Assembly: GCF_001633165.1 (NCBI RefSeq)
Contig: NZ_CP015418.1
Coordinates: forward strand, 3,038,001 to 3,102,000
Source: Rhodovulum sulfidophilum DSM 1374
Lineage (GTDB): Bacteria; Pseudomonadota; Alphaproteobacteria; Rhodobacterales; Rhodobacteraceae
Direction: 5' to 3'
Length of the DNA: 64,000 bases
Shown: positions 43,260 through 50,509 of the stretch, piece by piece
How positions within the stretch are numbered: the first letter of the stretch is position 1
Layout: every line of letters starts with the position of its first letter
The notes under the pieces: model-generated
The model's database searches: none
Told to the model about the DNA's origin: nothing
The model's input: only the letters and a program-made list of their open reading frames with translations
Program-made: the position numbers and the translations under genes

Positions 43260-44162
43260 ATGACCATTGCCCAAAGCAGTTTCCCCCTTGCTCAGTTGCT
43301 CGTCCATTGCCGCCGGTTCGCCGACGCCAATGCCGGGCCAGACGGTTCGGCGCCGACCCCGGCCCGGGGCCTCACCTTAGTGCGTGCCCTGCACCCGGGA
43401 GAGCTGATGGTTGCCGTCCAGAAGCCCGTGATCGCTATGCTGCTGCAGGGACGGAAGCGCGTGACCACGCTGGGCGCGAGCTTCGAATACGCGCCGGGGC
43501 AGGCGATGGTCGTCGCGGCGGACATCCCGACAGTCAGCCGGATTACCCACGCCAGTATCGCGGCACCCTACTATGCGCTCGTCCTCGAACTCGATCCCGT
43601 GATCCTGCGTGCGTTGCGTCCGGCTGTCTCCTTGCGATCGGGTGAAGCGCCGCCAGTGAGGGTGGAGCCGATTGACACAGAGGTCATCGATGCCGCCCTT
43701 CGCCTTGCGCGTCTGCTGGATCGGCCCGAGGCACTGCCAGTGCTTGCCGACGGCCTGCTGCGCGAGCTGCACTACTGGCTTCTCATGGGGATTCACGGCC
43801 CGGCCATCGCTGCGCTCGGGGTGCCGGACAGCCACGCGGGACGGATCGCGCGCGCGGTCGATATCCTGCGGCGGGAGTACGCCCGTCCGATCAGGGTCGA
43901 GGAACTCGCGGAGGCCGCCGCAATGAGTGAGCCCGCGTTCCACAAGCACTTCCGCGCCATCACGACCCTGTCGCCGCTCCAATTCCAGAAACAGCTTCGC
44001 CTGATTGAAGCGAGGCGGCTCATGCTGTCAGAGGGCGCGAAGATCGCACAGGCCGCCCACACGGTCGGTTACGCCAGCGTGACGCAGTTCACTCGGGAAT
44101 ACGGCCGTCTTTTCGATGCACCTCCTGGGAGGGACATACGCATCGCGAATACCGTCGCCTGA
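43260..44162 (+). CDS. AraC-family regulator divergent from the SDR gene
   Basis: 300 residues. An N-terminal AraC-type effector-binding domain (about 20-190) and C-terminal double HTH (about 200-295; VEELAEAAAMSEPAFHKHFRAIT and AHTVGYASVTQFTREYGRLF). ATG 43260 is preferred to the TTG at 43182. The SDR/AraC divergent pair is common; the regulator presumably activates the reductase in response to an aldehyde or similar signal. The shared promoter gap is 140 bp. Confidence 0.9.
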   Translation: MTIAQSSFPLAQLLVHCRRFADANAGPDGSAPTPARGLTLVRALHPGELMVAVQKPVIAMLLQGRKRVTTLGASFEYAPGQAMVVAADIPTVSRITHASIAAPYYALVLELDPVILRALRPAVSLRSGEAPPVRVEPIDTEVIDAALRLARLLDRPEALPVLADGLLRELHYWLLMGIHGPAIAALGVPDSHAGRIARAVDILRREYARPIRVEELAEAAAMSEPAFHKHFRAITTLSPLQFQKQLRLIEARRLMLSEGAKIAQAAHTVGYASVTQFTREYGRLFDAPPGRDIRIANTVA

Positions 44163-44203
44163 GTGCTCGGCATGCACTTCTGCGGATAGACCAGCGTCAG
44201 CTT

Positions 44204-44241
44204 CGTCCCGCTCTCCGGACCTTGGCGGCCTGAGTGCATAC
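44204..44241. repeat. Dispersed repeat fragment, copy D
   Basis: Only the opening block (CGCTCTCCGGACCTTGGCGG plus CCTGAGTGCAT) is present. It lies just downstream of the AraC gene and about 160 bp before the tRNA-Arg fragment. No gene occurs between 44163 and 44535. Confidence 0.55.
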
Positions 44242-44401
44242 TTGTCCATCGTTCCGCCCAATCATCGCGCCGAACCTCTTCCTACGTCTACTTTGGAAAG
44301 CTCCGGTGCGGTTTCGGTGCGGTTTGCGTCAAATGACACGGCGCGAAATGGATACAAATAAAGAACATTTGAGGAATTTAACACGAATATTCGCGCTCCC
44401 C

Positions 44402-44451
44402 CTGCCCTCCGAAGGCAGAGGCCAAAGGTTCGAATCCTTTCGGGTGCACCA
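44402..44451 (+). other. tRNA-Arg(CCG) 3' half, attachment-site core of prophage 2
   Basis: Anticodon arm CTGCC-CTCCGAA-GGCAG with anticodon CCG, variable loop, T-arm AAAGG-TTCGAAT-CCTTT and acceptor strand CGGGTGC-A-CCA are intact. The D-arm and 5' acceptor strand are absent: the sequence to the left does not pair with the acceptor strand. This is the usual mark left by integration into a tRNA 3' end. The integrase gene starts 85 bp further on. Because the core's 5' side is not tRNA, this looks like the far end of another insertion or a junction of tandem elements. Confidence 0.85.
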
Positions 44452-44535
44452 AATAAATCAGATACTTACAGAAGTTTCGCGGCGCTGTCCGTTTCGAGAA
44501 GTCCCGCTCCAGTCCCAGACAGGGGGTTTCGGGCC

Positions 44536-45675
44536 TCATTTCCTGCGGTCCATCGCCTCGACGGCACTCCTCTGGTGGTCGGGGCTGTGATGCCAGTAGA
44601 CGCGCTCGATGGTTTCCAGAGATGTCGAAAAGTATGAGGCAACGTCAGGAAGAAACGCGCCGCGCTGCACCGCCCAGGTGATCGCCGTGTGCTTCAGGAC
44701 ATGCGGCGTGATGTATTTCCGGCCACCCTTTCCGTCGGGCATGGTGAGATCGATCTCGATCCCCTGCCCGGCCGCCAGTTCCTCGGCCAGCCGAACCGCC
44801 CGCGCCCAGCCCTTCCGGATGTCGCCAACCCTGTATCCGTCGCAGTCCTGGACCACGAATCGTCGCCCGTTCGCGGCCTGGCGCCGGAGATGCGCGAGAT
44901 AGCGCGGCGGCAGCCGGGCGGGACGCTGCCGCTTCTTCGTCTCGGCCTTGCCCATCGGCTTGCGGTAGAGGATGCCGCGGACGGTGTCGACATGGCCGCC
45001 GGAAACGCTGGGCGTGTCGATATGCATGCCGAGGATCGTGTCCTTCCGGCTGCCCGTATAGAGGCCGTGCAGGATGAAATCGGCAAGATGGCGTCCATCT
45101 CTGCGGAGATTGCGTGCGGCGCGGATCAGCCAGGCGGCCTCCTGGCGGGTCAGGAACCTCTCGACCGGATCAGGCCGGGGCGGCAACGTGACCTTGGGCG
45201 CGGTGATCAGATAGCCTTCGCCATGGCAGTGATTGATGGCCGCCTGCAGGACGTTCAGCTCGCGGCGGATCGTGCCGGGACTGACGGGAGCGGTGCGTCC
45301 ATCGCGGAACCTGCGCTGGCGGGTTGCCGCATAGCGGCGGCACATCGCGCCGGTGACCGAAGACACGGGCAGATCGCGCCAGAATTCATCCAGCGCCTCG
45401 ATGGCGTAGCCGATACGTTCGGGCGCGGCGACGAAGGCCGCGTGCTCTTCGGCGTAGATGGAGAGACAGAGGGAAATGCTCAGTTCGTCCGGGTTTACGG
45501 GACCGGTCGGACGGCTCTTGCGCTCGATATAGGCCGCGAGCTGAGCTTCAGCCTCTTCGCGACATCTCGTACCGGTCGAGAGACGGATCCCTCCGGCATC
45601 GCGGATCTCCCAATAAGGTTTCTGTCCTGACTTCTCTCTCCAATACAGGCGGGCACCTTCGGGACGACGCGGCAT
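44536..45675 (-). CDS. Tyrosine site-specific integrase, prophage 2
   Basis: 379 residues. Catalytic Arg210 (TGSRKDT) and Tyr360 (ERVYWHH) are present. The usual H-x-x-R box reads HVLKHT (His325, Lys328), a variant frequent in alphaproteobacterial integrases, and the second His of the usual LGH box is not obvious (ASYFSTS). N-terminus MPRRPEGARLYWRE is typical of this subfamily. It is unrelated in detail to the prophage 1 integrase, explaining the different tRNA target. Confidence 0.92.
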   Translation of the reverse strand: MPRRPEGARLYWREKSGQKPYWEIRDAGGIRLSTGTRCREEAEAQLAAYIERKSRPTGPVNPDELSISLCLSIYAEEHAAFVAAPERIGYAIEALDEFWRDLPVSSVTGAMCRRYAATRQRRFRDGRTAPVSPGTIRRELNVLQAAINHCHGEGYLITAPKVTLPPRPDPVERFLTRQEAAWLIRAARNLRRDGRHLADFILHGLYTGSRKDTILGMHIDTPSVSGGHVDTVRGILYRKPMGKAETKKRQRPARLPPRYLAHLRRQAANGRRFVVQDCDGYRVGDIRKGWARAVRLAEELAAGQGIEIDLTMPDGKGGRKYITPHVLKHTAITWAVQRGAFLPDVASYFSTSLETIERVYWHHSPDHQRSAVEAMDRRK

Positions 45676-45830
45676 AGTTCGATCAATTCCTCCAGATCGT
45701 CGGGGTGCAGTCTGACCGCCCGCCCCATGCGGATGGTCTTTCCATGGGTGTCGGCCGCCCGCCGCAGGCTCTCTTTCGGAACCCCGAGTGCGCGCGCCGC
45801 TTCCGGGATCGACAGCAGGCGCTCAACCAT
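45495..45830 (-). CDS. Excisionase-like HTH protein
   Basis: 111 residues. The first ~50 form a MerR/AlpA-type winged HTH (LLSIPEAARALGVPKESLRRA), a class used as excisionases and directionality factors. The remaining ~60 residues overlap the integrase start by 181 bp in another frame and look unstructured. Position upstream of int fits Xis. A DNA-bending role in excision is inferred. Confidence 0.7.
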   Translation of the reverse strand: MVERLLSIPEAARALGVPKESLRRAADTHGKTIRMGRAVRLHPDDLEELIELCRVVPKVPACIGERSQDRNLIGRSAMPEGSVSRPVRDVAKRLKLSSRPISSARAVRPVP

Positions 45831-46116
45831 CGGTCGCGCCTCTGGCCATCAACTTCCCCGTTCCCCCGCAGGCCGTACAGTCGGTCTCCGTGTAGCCGTT
45901 GTCCCAATACGGGTGCCAATAGTCGCGAATGAACCCGCTGCCCCGGCAGGTGGGGCAGTTCTGCGGGGCTGCCGGGGCGGCGTCGGCGCCTTCCAGTCTG
46001 GCAACACGGGTGCGGAGCTCCTCGAGCGCGGCGGTCAGCCCCGCCAGCTCGTCGCAATTGTGCCGGGCAAGGCTCTCGATCTCCTCGATCCGGTCGGGTG
46101 CAGTCTCGGCCATCAT
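45823..46116 (-). CDS. Small DnaJ-type zinc-finger protein
   Basis: 97 residues. Two CxxCxGxG-like motifs (CPTCRGSGF and CTACGGTGK) flank an aromatic YWHPYWDNGY segment, as in the DnaJ zinc-binding domain, preceded by a helical Glu-rich region. ATG 46116 overlaps the stop of the upstream methyltransferase gene (ATGA) and has AGGAGG upstream. Short CxxCxGxG proteins are common in phage early operons, function unknown. Confidence 0.75.
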   Translation of the reverse strand: MMAETAPDRIEEIESLARHNCDELAGLTAALEELRTRVARLEGADAAPAAPQNCPTCRGSGFIRDYWHPYWDNGYTETDCTACGGTGKLMARGATDG

Positions 46117-46826
46117 GCGGCCTCCTTTCTTGCGTTTTCGCCCCATTGGTCCGCCGCAGCAGCGGCGAGGCCTTCGAAGGTGCGGGATCTGATCTTCCAG
46201 CGGTCGGGTCCGGGCGGGGCCCGGTGGACCGCGCTCCAGCGCTTGTGCGCCTCGGTGCCGGGCGCGGGCGGGGTCAGGCGGTTGGTGGCGCTCAGCGGCG
46301 CGAGGCCGCGCAGGTAAAGCCCCGTGGCCTTGAAGACCGGCTCGCCGAACCACCAGGGCTGCACGATCTGCGGCTTCGGCAGATCGGCCGGTAGCCGCGC
46401 GCGCCCGTGCCGGTGCATCACCGGGTTCTCGACCGCCACACGCGGGATCGGGGCACGCCAACAGGCCGAAAACAGCGCGGCGCCCTCGTCGAGCAGCCGC
46501 AACATGATGGCGCGGCGGGTGTCCTCGGACAGATCCGGCCAGGCGGTGCGTTCGTCCGGGCGTGCCTCGGCCGGGGCGTTGGTCGGCGGCACATGCAGCC
46601 AGCGGACGCCCGAATTGCAGAGCCGCGTGCAGGGCGGATGCATGACGGCGAGCAGATCCCAGCCGAAGTGAAGCACGTCGCGGATATCGCAGATCATGTG
46701 GCGGTTGGTGGCATCCTCGGCCGGAAGCAGGTCGCAGGACCAGACATCGTGCCCGCGCGCGGCGAAGGCCCGGCGCATCACGCCCGAGGTCTCGCAGCCG
46801 ATCAGGATCCGGAGGGGATGCGACAT
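46113..46826 (-). CDS. DNA cytosine methyltransferase-like phage protein
   Basis: 237 residues from ATG 46826. ILIGCETSGVMRRAF resembles the AdoMet-binding motif I of Dcm-type enzymes, and HPPCTRLCNSG contains the PPC catalytic motif with the nucleophilic Cys. It is shorter than full m5C methyltransferases and lacks an obvious target-recognition domain, so activity is uncertain. A frame extension to 47072 is not used since it overlaps the next gene. Confidence 0.75.
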   Translation of the reverse strand: MSHPLRILIGCETSGVMRRAFAARGHDVWSCDLLPAEDATNRHMICDIRDVLHFGWDLLAVMHPPCTRLCNSGVRWLHVPPTNAPAEARPDERTAWPDLSEDTRRAIMLRLLDEGAALFSACWRAPIPRVAVENPVMHRHGRARLPADLPKPQIVQPWWFGEPVFKATGLYLRGLAPLSATNRLTPPAPGTEAHKRWSAVHRAPPGPDRWKIRSRTFEGLAAAAADQWGENARKEAA

Positions 46827-46831
46827 TCGCC

Positions 46832-47122
46832 TCAAGCCCAGGTGAAGCGCGCTCGCCGCGCGGGCTTGGGCTTGGTCTCGCGCGGGCGGGGGTGGATCGA
46901 GACGTACCGAACCTCGCTCATGTTGATCGCCCCCATCGGGAGGAAGACCCAGCCCACGGGCCCGGTTTCGCATTCGCGCTTGTTCAGCTCTTCCAGAGCG
47001 CCAAAGACGGTCGACTTCGCGGCAATCCATTCGACGGTATCGCCGCCCTTGATCGAGAATTTCAGGATCCATTCCGGTTCGGCGTCACGGGCTATGTCCC
47101 GGGCGATGGTTTCATCAGCCAT
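46832..47122 (-). CDS. Hypothetical phage protein (96 aa)
   Basis: A compact mixed alpha/beta protein with a basic C-terminus (PRPRETKPKPARRAR). It lies 5 bp upstream of the cytosine methyltransferase-like gene. No motif recognised. Likely an early-operon accessory gene. Confidence 0.65.
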   Translation of the reverse strand: MADETIARDIARDAEPEWILKFSIKGGDTVEWIAAKSTVFGALEELNKRECETGPVGWVFLPMGAINMSEVRYVSIHPRPRETKPKPARRARFTWA

Positions 47123-47140
47123 GGCGATATCCTTGTGAAC

Positions 47141-47401
47141 TCAGTCGAAGGGACAAAGGCGGGTGGCCGCCTCCATCCAGTTTTGGGCGGCCTCAGCCTC
47201 GTCGCGGCCGGTGGCGGTCAGCCCGAAGAGCTGGATCTCGTAGAACGCCACCCGGCCCGGGAGCGCCGGGATCTCGATCCCGTGGCGACGGAGCGCGCCG
47301 CGGATCGCGGCGAGGCGGACCTCGGGCGATGCGCCACGCCATTCGACAACGAACTCGGCCAGTGCGTCGGGCGGCGGGGCGATGGCGTCCATGATGCTCA
47401 T
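47141..47401 (-). CDS. Hypothetical phage protein (86 aa)
   Basis: Begins MSIMDAIAPPPDALAEF; contains a helical RLAAIRGALRRHGI and a C-terminal acidic/aromatic segment. Start at 47401 overlaps the upstream stop (ATGA). No family recognised. Confidence 0.65.
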   Translation of the reverse strand: MSIMDAIAPPPDALAEFVVEWRGASPEVRLAAIRGALRRHGIEIPALPGRVAFYEIQLFGLTATGRDEAEAAQNWMEAATRLCPFD

Positions 47402-47625
47402 GCGGCACCGCCTGCCCGGGCTTGCGCGGCCAGGGCGCCGAGGGTGACGGCCCGGCCCTGCAGCCGCTCGGCGCGGGCGAAAGCGGCGCGGGCGAGCAGC
47501 GGCTTGCCGTCCCGCGCGTTCGATTTGGCGGCAACGCGGGCAGTGTTGGCCTCGATACGGGCGGCGGCGGCCTCGGCCGCGAGCCGGTCGGCGATCTGCG
47601 GGGCGATGGTGAGGATCGCGGCCAT
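47398..47625 (-). CDS. Hypothetical Ala-rich helical phage protein (75 aa)
   Basis: Nearly all helix-forming residues (Ala, Arg, Glu, Leu), consistent with a coiled coil or DNA-associated helix. It overlaps both neighbours by 1-4 bp. I start at ATG 47625; the longer frame to 47799 is shadow. Confidence 0.6.
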   Translation of the reverse strand: MAAILTIAPQIADRLAAEAAAARIEANTARVAAKSNARDGKPLLARAAFARAERLQGRAVTLGALAAQARAGGAA

Positions 47626-47777
47626 CAGAGGCTGGCCTTCGCGATCCGGGCCAGCATGAGCCCGCCCCCGGCCGAGCCGATGAAAGCAAGGCCGATGAAC
47701 AGGCCGAGCAGCGCATCGCGCCAGGTGCCGAAGCCGTAAGTTGCAGGAAGCTCGGGGATTTTGGGGATGCGGGGCAT
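47625..47777 (-). CDS. Small single-TM phage protein (50 aa)
   Basis: Start ATG 47777 has GGAGG upstream. One hydrophobic segment at about residues 20-43 (ALLGLFIGLAFIGSAGGGLM). Small membrane proteins in phage early operons often modulate superinfection or lysis timing; no direct evidence here. Confidence 0.65.
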   Translation of the reverse strand: MPRIPKIPELPATYGFGTWRDALLGLFIGLAFIGSAGGGLMLARIAKASL

Positions 47778-47834
47778 GGTGTCCTCCGGGTCTGGGCATG
47801 GGATGCCCGCCCGCGCGGGGCGGGGCACCGATGC

Positions 47835-48095
47835 TCAGGTGTCGGAGCTTTCGCCGCCCTCGCCTTCGCCCTCGCCGGACGCGGCGGGGTCGCGGTCATT
47901 GCCGGTGGGGGCGGTGTAATAGACGCAGCCCGGCGCGTTGCTGCGCTGGAAGGCATTGGTGCCCTGGATCGGGGCGAAGCAATCCGGGGCGGAGGCAGGC
48001 GACACGGCGGTCGCCTGGTCTTCCGTGGTGTCGGTCGCGGCAAGCACGGGCGCGGCCAGCAGGGCCAGTACGGCGGTGGTCAGGATGGTCTTCAT
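47835..48095 (-). CDS. Small secreted phage protein (86 aa)
   Basis: Typical signal peptide (MKTILTTAVLALLAAPVLA, cleavage after about residue 19), then two Cys that may pair, and an acidic Gly/Glu/Ser-rich tail. First gene of the leftward early operon, right behind the left operators at 48.13-48.18 kb. Export to the periplasm is likely; role unknown. Confidence 0.75.
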   Translation of the reverse strand: MKTILTTAVLALLAAPVLAATDTTEDQATAVSPASAPDCFAPIQGTNAFQRSNAPGCVYYTAPTGNDRDPAASGEGEGEGGESSDT

Positions 48096-48133
48096 AGGTC
48101 TCCCCTTTTGCGGTTGCAGTAAGAGCAACGTGC

Positions 48134-48179
48134 ATCCGCCAAAGAGGATAGTCAACACACCATGTCCGCGTTAGAGGAT
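48134..48179. promoter_or_regulatory. Left operator pair (OL-like) with leftward -35 element
   Basis: Two 16-bp sites, 48134-48149 and 48164-48179, match the pattern ATCC-N8-GGAT (second has GTCC), spaced 30 bp centre to centre. On the minus strand TTGACT (48155-48150) abuts the first operator, the same relation as TTGACA to the operator at the right promoter. They precede the leftward operon starting at 48095. Confidence 0.7.
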
Positions 48180-48259
48180 ATTACGCGGTGAGAGCACCGT
48201 CCGAATCTGTCATTCGGTGACGAACGTGGTGAACGCGCGATCCCTATCGGAGACAGAAT

Positions 48260-48358
48260 ATGCTTGTTGATGAGTACCTGAGGCGCCTGAGAGGCCTGAC
48301 CAAGGCGAAAAAGCTCGAAATCCTGGCGGAGATCAGGAGGATGATTTTGCGCGAATGA
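48260..48358 (+). CDS. Possible 32-residue peptide between operators and repressor
   Basis: ATG 48260 has GGAG 7 nt upstream and the frame encodes a highly charged amphipathic helix (YLRRLRGLTKAKKLEILAEI). It overlaps the 3' end of the repressor gene on the opposite strand. Could be an anti-repressor-like peptide or chance. Confidence 0.35.
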   Translation: MLVDEYLRRLRGLTKAKKLEILAEIRRMILRE

Positions 48359-48638
48359 TCTGATAGATGCCCTGTCTTATTTCAGGGTACTCACGAAGCG
48401 CGCGGAGGATTTCGAAATCCTCATCAGACACATCAAGGCCATACAGTATATAGATAAGACTGACAGGGATCGCGTCGCAAACCGCCGCCAGGTTGTCCAT
48501 GGTCGGCTCCTTGCCATCCGATAGGATCGAATGGACGTAACCCGGGCCGTTCCCCGAGGCCAAGGAAACGGCCCGCATCGACTTTCCGGCGTCTTGAATG
48601 GCGACGCGAAGCCTCTCGCGCCAACTAGTGTCCAACAT
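48333..48638 (-). CDS. CI-like phage repressor, short form
   Basis: 101 residues from ATG 48638. XRE-type HTH at about residues 18-55 (MRAVSLASGNGPGYVHSILS), then a short helical tail. There is no S24 self-cleavage domain, so induction by RecA-stimulated autoproteolysis is not expected and another inducer or anti-repressor is needed. Divergent from the Cro-like gene across the right operators, which it probably autoregulates. Confidence 0.82.
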   Translation of the reverse strand: MLDTSWRERLRVAIQDAGKSMRAVSLASGNGPGYVHSILSDGKEPTMDNLAAVCDAIPVSLIYILYGLDVSDEDFEILRALREYPEIRQGIYQIIRAKSSS

Positions 48639-48647
48639 TCGACAAAT

Positions 48648-48719
48648 ATCCGCTGGAGAGGAGCACAACGCACGTCCTTTATCGCGGATGCTTGACACAT
48701 CCTCTTTAGCGGATATTGT
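48648..48719. promoter_or_regulatory. Right operators (three sites) and PR-like promoter
   Basis: Three 16-bp sites at 48648-48663, 48674-48689 and 48699-48714 fit ATCC-N8-GGAT with one or two mismatches, spaced about 25 bp. TTGACA (48692-48697) and TATTGT (48714-48719) with 16-nt spacing form a rightward promoter overlapped by the third site. The predicted transcript would start at or within a base or so of the ATG at 48726. Confidence 0.75.
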
Positions 48720-48725
48720 GGCGGC

Positions 48726-48977
48726 ATGATTAAGCACTCTGCACTCCTGTCCGACATCGACTCATTCCTCGAAAATACAGGTATGGGCGCGAGTTATTTC
48801 GGAAAGCGGGCTGTCGGGAACTCCGAGCTTGTTTCTCGGCTCAGGTGCGGGGGGCGTGTCTGGCCGGAAACGGAACGGAAGATCAGATCTTTCATGGCCG
48901 ACAGCGGTGCAATCCACCCCGCCTCCCCTCAGTCAAAAAGCGGTGGTCTAGCTCCTGATACGGAGGATTCGGCCTGA
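48726..48977 (+). CDS. Cro-like DNA-binding protein
   Basis: 83 residues; the first 60 form a small helical DNA-binding fold (MGASYFGKRAVGNSELVSRL with basic follow-up). Position and divergence from the repressor mark it as Cro-like. The promoter placement makes a leaderless mRNA likely, as for some phage regulators. Confidence 0.75.
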   Translation: MIKHSALLSDIDSFLENTGMGASYFGKRAVGNSELVSRLRCGGRVWPETERKIRSFMADSGAIHPASPQSKSGGLAPDTEDSA

Positions 48978-49048
48978 TGCCCTCCACACCCTCTCCCGTC
49001 CTCTTTTCAGCAATGACCGACCCATGCGGTCATATTGGAGGAAGTCAT

Positions 49049-49330
49049 ATGCAAAAGTCCTTCCAGAAGTTCCGCGACCCGCAGGAGCGGGAGCGGAAAT
49101 GGTTCGCCTCGCTGCTTTGGCGGTCATTCCCCGAGGCGACGAGCGAGGCCCAGCTGGCCGACCTTGTGGCCGAGGCGCTGAACACGGCGCAGCGGCCTGT
49201 GAACCCGCGCACGGTGCGGAACTGGCTGCGTTCCGAGAACGCGCCGGGGCTGCATTACGTCGTGGCGGTGCTGGCGCTTGCGGGCGCCGAGACAGTCTTC
49301 GAACTCTTCGACCCGGAGCAAACGGCATGA
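49049..49330 (+). CDS. Phage regulatory-type protein (93 aa)
   Basis: Start ATG 49049 with GGAGGA upstream. A helical protein with an HTH-like segment, NPRTVRNWLRSENAPGLHYV, resembling phage CII-type or replication-linked regulators. First gene after cro, so a CII-like activator is plausible; not proven. Confidence 0.65.
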   Translation: MQKSFQKFRDPQERERKWFASLLWRSFPEATSEAQLADLVAEALNTAQRPVNPRTVRNWLRSENAPGLHYVVAVLALAGAETVFELFDPEQTA

Positions 49331-49467
49331 CACTGGCAATTCGGATCTACTGGCGTATCGCCGGACGCTTCAACCAGGTGCGCGCGGGCAGAGCCCGCGC
49401 CGCCGCCCGCGTCTTCGAGGCGCGGGCCGAAAAGTTTTTGGCACGGTTCAAGGGGGGCTCGCGATGA
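49327..49467 (+). CDS. Small Arg-rich phage protein (46 aa)
   Basis: ATG overlaps the preceding stop (ATGA). Strongly basic helix (QVRAGRARAAARVFEARAEK), probably nucleic-acid binding or a membrane-surface helix. Too short to classify. Confidence 0.45.
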   Translation: MTLAIRIYWRIAGRFNQVRAGRARAAARVFEARAEKFLARFKGGSR

Positions 49468-49569
49468 CGGCGCGGCAGGGGTCTTTCGGCGAGCGCACCC
49501 AACCGCCCCCTGCGCGCGTCGCCCTCAAGACCCCCGACGCCACACCTTCACCGGAACAGGAGGTTTTCC

Positions 49570-49731
49570 ATGTTCACCGCCATGCTTGTGGCCCAGGTCG
49601 TGCTGAACATCGCCCTTGCAGCTGGGGTCATTCTTCTTCTGCGTTGCGTGCGATCTCTTCGGAAAGAGCTGCCAAATCTGACGCAAGCTGCCGTAAAGCG
49701 CGCCGCGCGATTGTCGCGAGCGACACGGTAG
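49570..49731 (+). CDS. Small single-TM phage protein (53 aa)
   Basis: ATG 49570 is preceded by a perfect AGGAGG. One hydrophobic segment at about residues 4-25, then a basic C-terminal tail (RLSRATR). Overlapping longer frames in other registers (from 49464) have no such start signal. Function unknown. Confidence 0.6.
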   Translation: MFTAMLVAQVVLNIALAAGVILLLRCVRSLRKELPNLTQAAVKRAARLSRATR

Positions 49732-49882
49732 CGAGCCCCCGCGTTTTCTTGACCTATACCGCCATTCGGGGCCGTCGTCCCGTCTCCGCCGCCCGGCCGG
49801 ACGCCGGGCCCCTCCCTGACGACTGGCCGGGCAGCACGTCTTTTCCCCTCGGGCTGCCCGGCCCCTTTGGGGGGAATGCGGC

Positions 49883-50509
49883 ATGAGCGTCGGGGCAGAA
49901 ATGTTGAAAGATCCGGGCGCGGCAGAGCTGGCGGTCGACCCGCTGACGGTTCGGGCGGCGCAGCACATCGTCGAGTCGCGCAAGGCGTCGGTGTCGAACC
50001 TGCAAGCCGTGTTGCGCATCGGGTTCAGCCGGGCGGCGGGGTTGATGGAGGCGCTGGAGGCCGAGGGCATCGTCACGGCTGCCGATCATGTCGGTCGCCG
50101 CGAAGTGGCCGCCGATGTCCTGCCGCCCTCCCTGGCAGTGCTGGCAGACGGCCCGACCGTTTCGCTCACCGGCCCGAACGGGGCGACGACCGGGCCGATC
50201 CCGCTCGATACCTTCACCGCCCCGCCGCGGCCGCCGATGAAGGAAACCGCCGAGGACGAGGCGGTGCGCAACCGGACTTACCGGGTCGTAGCCGACGAGT
50301 TGCGCGGTTTCATCGAGCGCTTCGAGACCCTGGCCGAGGAAAAGGCCGCCATCGGCGATCAGCAGAAGGCCGTCATGGCCGAGGCCAAGGCCCGCGGCTA
50401 CGACACCAAGGCGCTGCGTCGGCTCATCGCGCTGCGCAAGCGGCATGCCGATGACATCGCCGAGGAAGAGGCGGTGCTGCAGCTCTATCGCGAGGCCCTG
50501 GGGATGTGA
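49883..50509 (+). CDS. FtsK-gamma winged helix fused to a GapR-like domain
   Basis: 208 residues. Residues about 18-75 match the FtsK gamma domain, which reads short polar DNA motifs (RKASVSNLQAVLRIGFSRAA and EAEGIV). Residues about 130-208 match GapR/DUF2312 (RGFIERFETLAEEKAAI, AEAKARGYDTKALR, ending LYREALGM), a nucleoid protein that clamps overtwisted DNA ahead of forks. A Pro/Thr-rich linker joins them. Placed next to the origin region, it could guide replication of phage DNA. It overlaps the next gene (TGATG). Confidence 0.85.
   Translation: MSVGAEMLKDPGAAELAVDPLTVRAAQHIVESRKASVSNLQAVLRIGFSRAAGLMEALEAEGIVTAADHVGRREVAADVLPPSLAVLADGPTVSLTGPNGATTGPIPLDTFTAPPRPPMKETAEDEAVRNRTYRVVADELRGFIERFETLAEEKAAIGDQQKAVMAEAKARGYDTKALRRLIALRKRHADDIAEEEAVLQLYREALGM

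Noticed and set aside
49464-49886. 140-codon frame starting with ATGA overlap after the 46-aa gene
   Set aside because: Its sequence looks like out-of-frame translation and covers the AGGAGG-led 53-codon TM gene. The overlap alone was not enough to keep it.
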